Assembly: GCA_001304015.1 (NCBI GenBank)
Contig: LJUY01000004.1
Location: 1-64,000 of the forward strand
DNA from: a candidate division Zixibacteria bacterium SM23_81
GTDB taxonomy: Bacteria > SM23-81
Reading direction: 5' to 3'
DNA: 64,000 nucleotides
This document shows, one piece after another, positions 62,068 to 64,000 of this stretch. The position numbers and the translations under genes were made by a program. Numbering within the stretch: the stretch's first letter is position 1; every line of letters begins with the position of its first letter. The notes under the pieces are model-generated. The model was not told the origin of the DNA. It saw only the letters and a program-made list of their open reading frames with translations, and ran no database searches.

Positions 62068-64000
62068 ATGGGTAGCGGGAAGAACCTGGAGTTTGCAGAA
62101 GAACTGCTCCAGGAGGAGACCGGACGTATTAGAAGAGGGAGAGGCGTCGATAGAGTCGTGGTCGGCGTCATCTCCATGGCATGGGCTCTTTTTCAGCTAG
62201 CCCTGCCTCGATTTATCATCTTAGACAGCGTCACCATTCGGGCAGTCCACCTGGCCTTCGCCATCACATTGGTGTTTTTGACAATTCCCGCTGCCAAGCG
62301 TAAAGGAAAAACGAGGTTCTTTCACGCCACAAAGTACATCCCGATTCTTGACTACCTCCTGGCCGGCATCGCCTGTATTACCGTGCTCTACATCGTTTTG
62401 GACTGGACTGGCATCTCCATGCGGTCCGGCATTCCCATCCTTCGAGATATCCTGATCAGCGTAATATTGATCGTGCTGGTGCTGGAGGCGTCCCGGCGTG
62501 TCATCGGGCCTGCCCTGGCCATCATTGCCGTCGTGTTCACCCTCTATGCTTTTCTCGGTCCCCATATGCCCTCCATCTTTGCCCTCCGCGGCATCTCACT
62601 GCGTAAGTATATCAGTCAGATCGCCCTCTCTACAGAGGGAATTTATGGGATCCCCCTGGATGTCTCTGCCAACACCGTTTTTCTGTTCGTGCTATTTGGG
62701 TCCATGCTGGACAAGGCTGGGGCGGGGCGCTTTTTTAATGATCTGGCAGTCTCGTTGCTTGGGCGCTACAAGGGCGGTCCAGCGAAGGCGGCCATCGTGT
62801 CCAGCGGGCTTACGGGTTTGGTGTCTGGATCGAGCATCGCCAATGTCGTAACCACGGGGACCTTCACGATCCCGCTGATGAAAAAGGTGGGATATCCCGC
62901 AAAGATCGCTGCGGCCACCGAGGTCGCCGCCAGCACAAACGGGCAGCTTATGCCCCCGATTATGGGCGCAGCGGCTTTTATTATTGCAGAATATTTGGGC
63001 CTACCATACCTGGCGGTCGTTAAAGCCGCAGCCATCCCCGCTTTTGTCTCTTATTTCGCCCTGTTCTACATCACTCATCTGGAAGCCTCGAAGCTGGGCA
63101 TGCGGGGGTTACCCAGAATAGACACACCGCGGTTTTTCACGGTTCTGAAAAATGGGTTTTATTATCTTGTGCCGTTGGTTATCCTGATCTATGAATTGAT
63201 GGTGATGCGGCACACTCCGAAGTTGGCGGCCTTCAACGCAATCCTTGTGCTCATGGTCATCGTCGTCCTGAAGGAAATCCTTCGGGCAAACAGGGACAAA
63301 ACCGGTCTTCTCGAAGCGGCGGCCAAAGGCTTGAAAACCATCGGCCAGGGAATGATCACCGGGTCGCGAAACATGCTCTCTGTGGCCCTGGCGACGGCCA
63401 CAGCGGGCATCGTCGTCGGTGTGGTGACCATGGGGATCGGCAGCATGGTGGTTCAAATTGTGGAGATCCTCTCCGCCGGCAACATCTTCCTGCTTCTCTT
63501 CATAGCGGCCATTGCCAGCTTGGTCCTGGGGATGGGGCTTCCGACCACGGCGACCTATATCGTCATGGCCTCTATAACGGTTCCTGTCATCATTAAGCTG
63601 AGTTCTGCCAGCGGCGCAATTTTCATTCCCGCCATAGGCGCTCACCTGTTCTGTTTCTATTTTGGCATTCTGGCTGATGATACCCCACCCGTGGGTTTGG
63701 CCGCTTATACCGCCGCCGCCATAGCGAAATCCGACCCTATATCGACGGGAATAAAGGGCTTCATGTACGATTTGAGGACTGCCGTGATCCCCTTCATGTT
63801 CGTGTTCAATGCAGAGCTTATCCTTTACGGAATTGACAGTCTCCCTCAAGCGCTGCTCATTTTTGCCATGGCCACTTTCGGGGCTTGTGCCTTCGCCAAC
63901 GCCGTTCAGGGGTGGTTTCTTACCAAAAACAAATGGTATGAGGTGCCCCTGTTTCTTGTGGCAACGCTGATACTTTTTTATCCTACCATCGTTACTAAGA
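62068..64000 (+). CDS. TRAP transporter fused 4TM/12TM permease, 3' end cut by window
   Basis: The frame is open from the ATG at 62068 to the right edge (644 codons seen), with GAGGA upstream. The N-terminal small-permease part is followed by the large DctM-like subunit, with STEGIYGIPLDVSANTVFLFVLFGSMLDKAGAG, GPAKAAIVSSGLTGLVSGSSIANVVTTGTFTIPLMKKVGY and ASLVLGMGLPTTATYIVMAS. These identify the fused DctQM type that always pairs with TAXI proteins. It uses a sodium or proton gradient. The end of the gene lies outside the window. Confidence 0.95.
   Translation, partial: MGSGKNLEFAEELLQEETGRIRRGRGVDRVVVGVISMAWALFQLALPRFIILDSVTIRAVHLAFAITLVFLTIPAAKRKGKTRFFHATKYIPILDYLLAGIACITVLYIVLDWTGISMRSGIPILRDILISVILIVLVLEASRRVIGPALAIIAVVFTLYAFLGPHMPSIFALRGISLRKYISQIALSTEGIYGIPLDVSANTVFLFVLFGSMLDKAGAGRFFNDLAVSLLGRYKGGPAKAAIVSSGLTGLVSGSSIANVVTTGTFTIPLMKKVGYPAKIAAATEVAASTNGQLMPPIMGAAAFIIAEYLGLPYLAVVKAAAIPAFVSYFALFYITHLEASKLGMRGLPRIDTPRFFTVLKNGFYYLVPLVILIYELMVMRHTPKLAAFNAILVLMVIVVLKEILRANRDKTGLLEAAAKGLKTIGQGMITGSRNMLSVALATATAGIVVGVVTMGIGSMVVQIVEILSAGNIFLLLFIAAIASLVLGMGLPTTATYIVMASITVPVIIKLSSASGAIFIPAIGAHLFCFYFGILADDTPPVGLAAYTAAAIAKSDPISTGIKGFMYDLRTAVIPFMFVFNAELILYGIDSLPQALLIFAMATFGACAFANAVQGWFLTKNKWYEVPLFLVATLILFYPTIVTK

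Overview
The window is a 64 kb stretch of a Gram-negative-type (diderm) bacterial chromosome. The evidence for an outer membrane is a TamA/TamB-like pair, a TolC-family protein with an RND pump, and an L,D-transpeptidase with an M15 carboxypeptidase. No rRNA, tRNA, phage or CRISPR locus was seen. Gene style (orphan four-helix-bundle protein genes, a RAYT transposase with its palindrome, DUF3160, DUF3006 and DUF432 families, a TGS-domain GTPase) suggests an uncultivated or sparsely sampled lineage, possibly FCB/KSB1-like. That placement is inference and the sequence alone does not settle it.

Layout. 1-19.6 kb is almost entirely minus strand. It holds a UvrD-type helicase fused to a Cas4/RecB-like Fe-S nuclease (cut by the left edge), mltG, a RAYT transposase, a membrane protein, a hydrolase, ruvX and a Nudix hydrolase. 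Next comes a signalling block (two SpoIIE-type PP2C phosphatases and an RsbW-like kinase), a phosphoribosyltransferase with a newly noticed coupled 48-residue ORF, an ATP-grasp protein, and a DUF3006 / radical-SAM / DUF3160 operon. From 19.7 kb onward all credible genes are on the plus strand. They run: rlmN, small enzymes, tolC and an RND pump, an HPP membrane protein, a peptide-type ABC importer without ATPases, a TGS GTPase, two tandem STAS proteins, transketolase, a decayed region with gene relics, DUF432-mscS, and an envelope-building block (TamB, TamA, YihY, beta-CASP RNase, L,D-transpeptidase, M15 peptidase). The end holds an MFS permease, CorA, LapA, the TldE/TldD pair, a GT-C glycosyltransferase and a TAXI-TRAP importer cut by the right edge.

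How genes may work together. The two PP2C phosphatases, the RsbW-like kinase and the two STAS proteins are the parts of a partner-switching circuit, spread over about 27 kb. TamA/TamB and the adjoining wall enzymes form a cell-envelope cluster.

The most unusual signal is a recurring non-coding architecture: short-period degenerate repeat arrays whose two halves face each other as inverted repeats. Two of these arrays enclose orphan 23S-IVP/Avd-like four-helix-bundle genes. One cassette lies between tolC and the RND gene, the other between the two ABC permease genes. A third array (57249-57411) has nested inverted repeats but no gene, and less regular relatives lie at 14.1-14.4 kb and 58.9 kb. 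Together they look like a family of small mobile or domesticated cassettes. Separately, the RAYT gene carries two perfect copies of a 28-nt palindrome, one in frame inside the gene and one supplying its stop codon.
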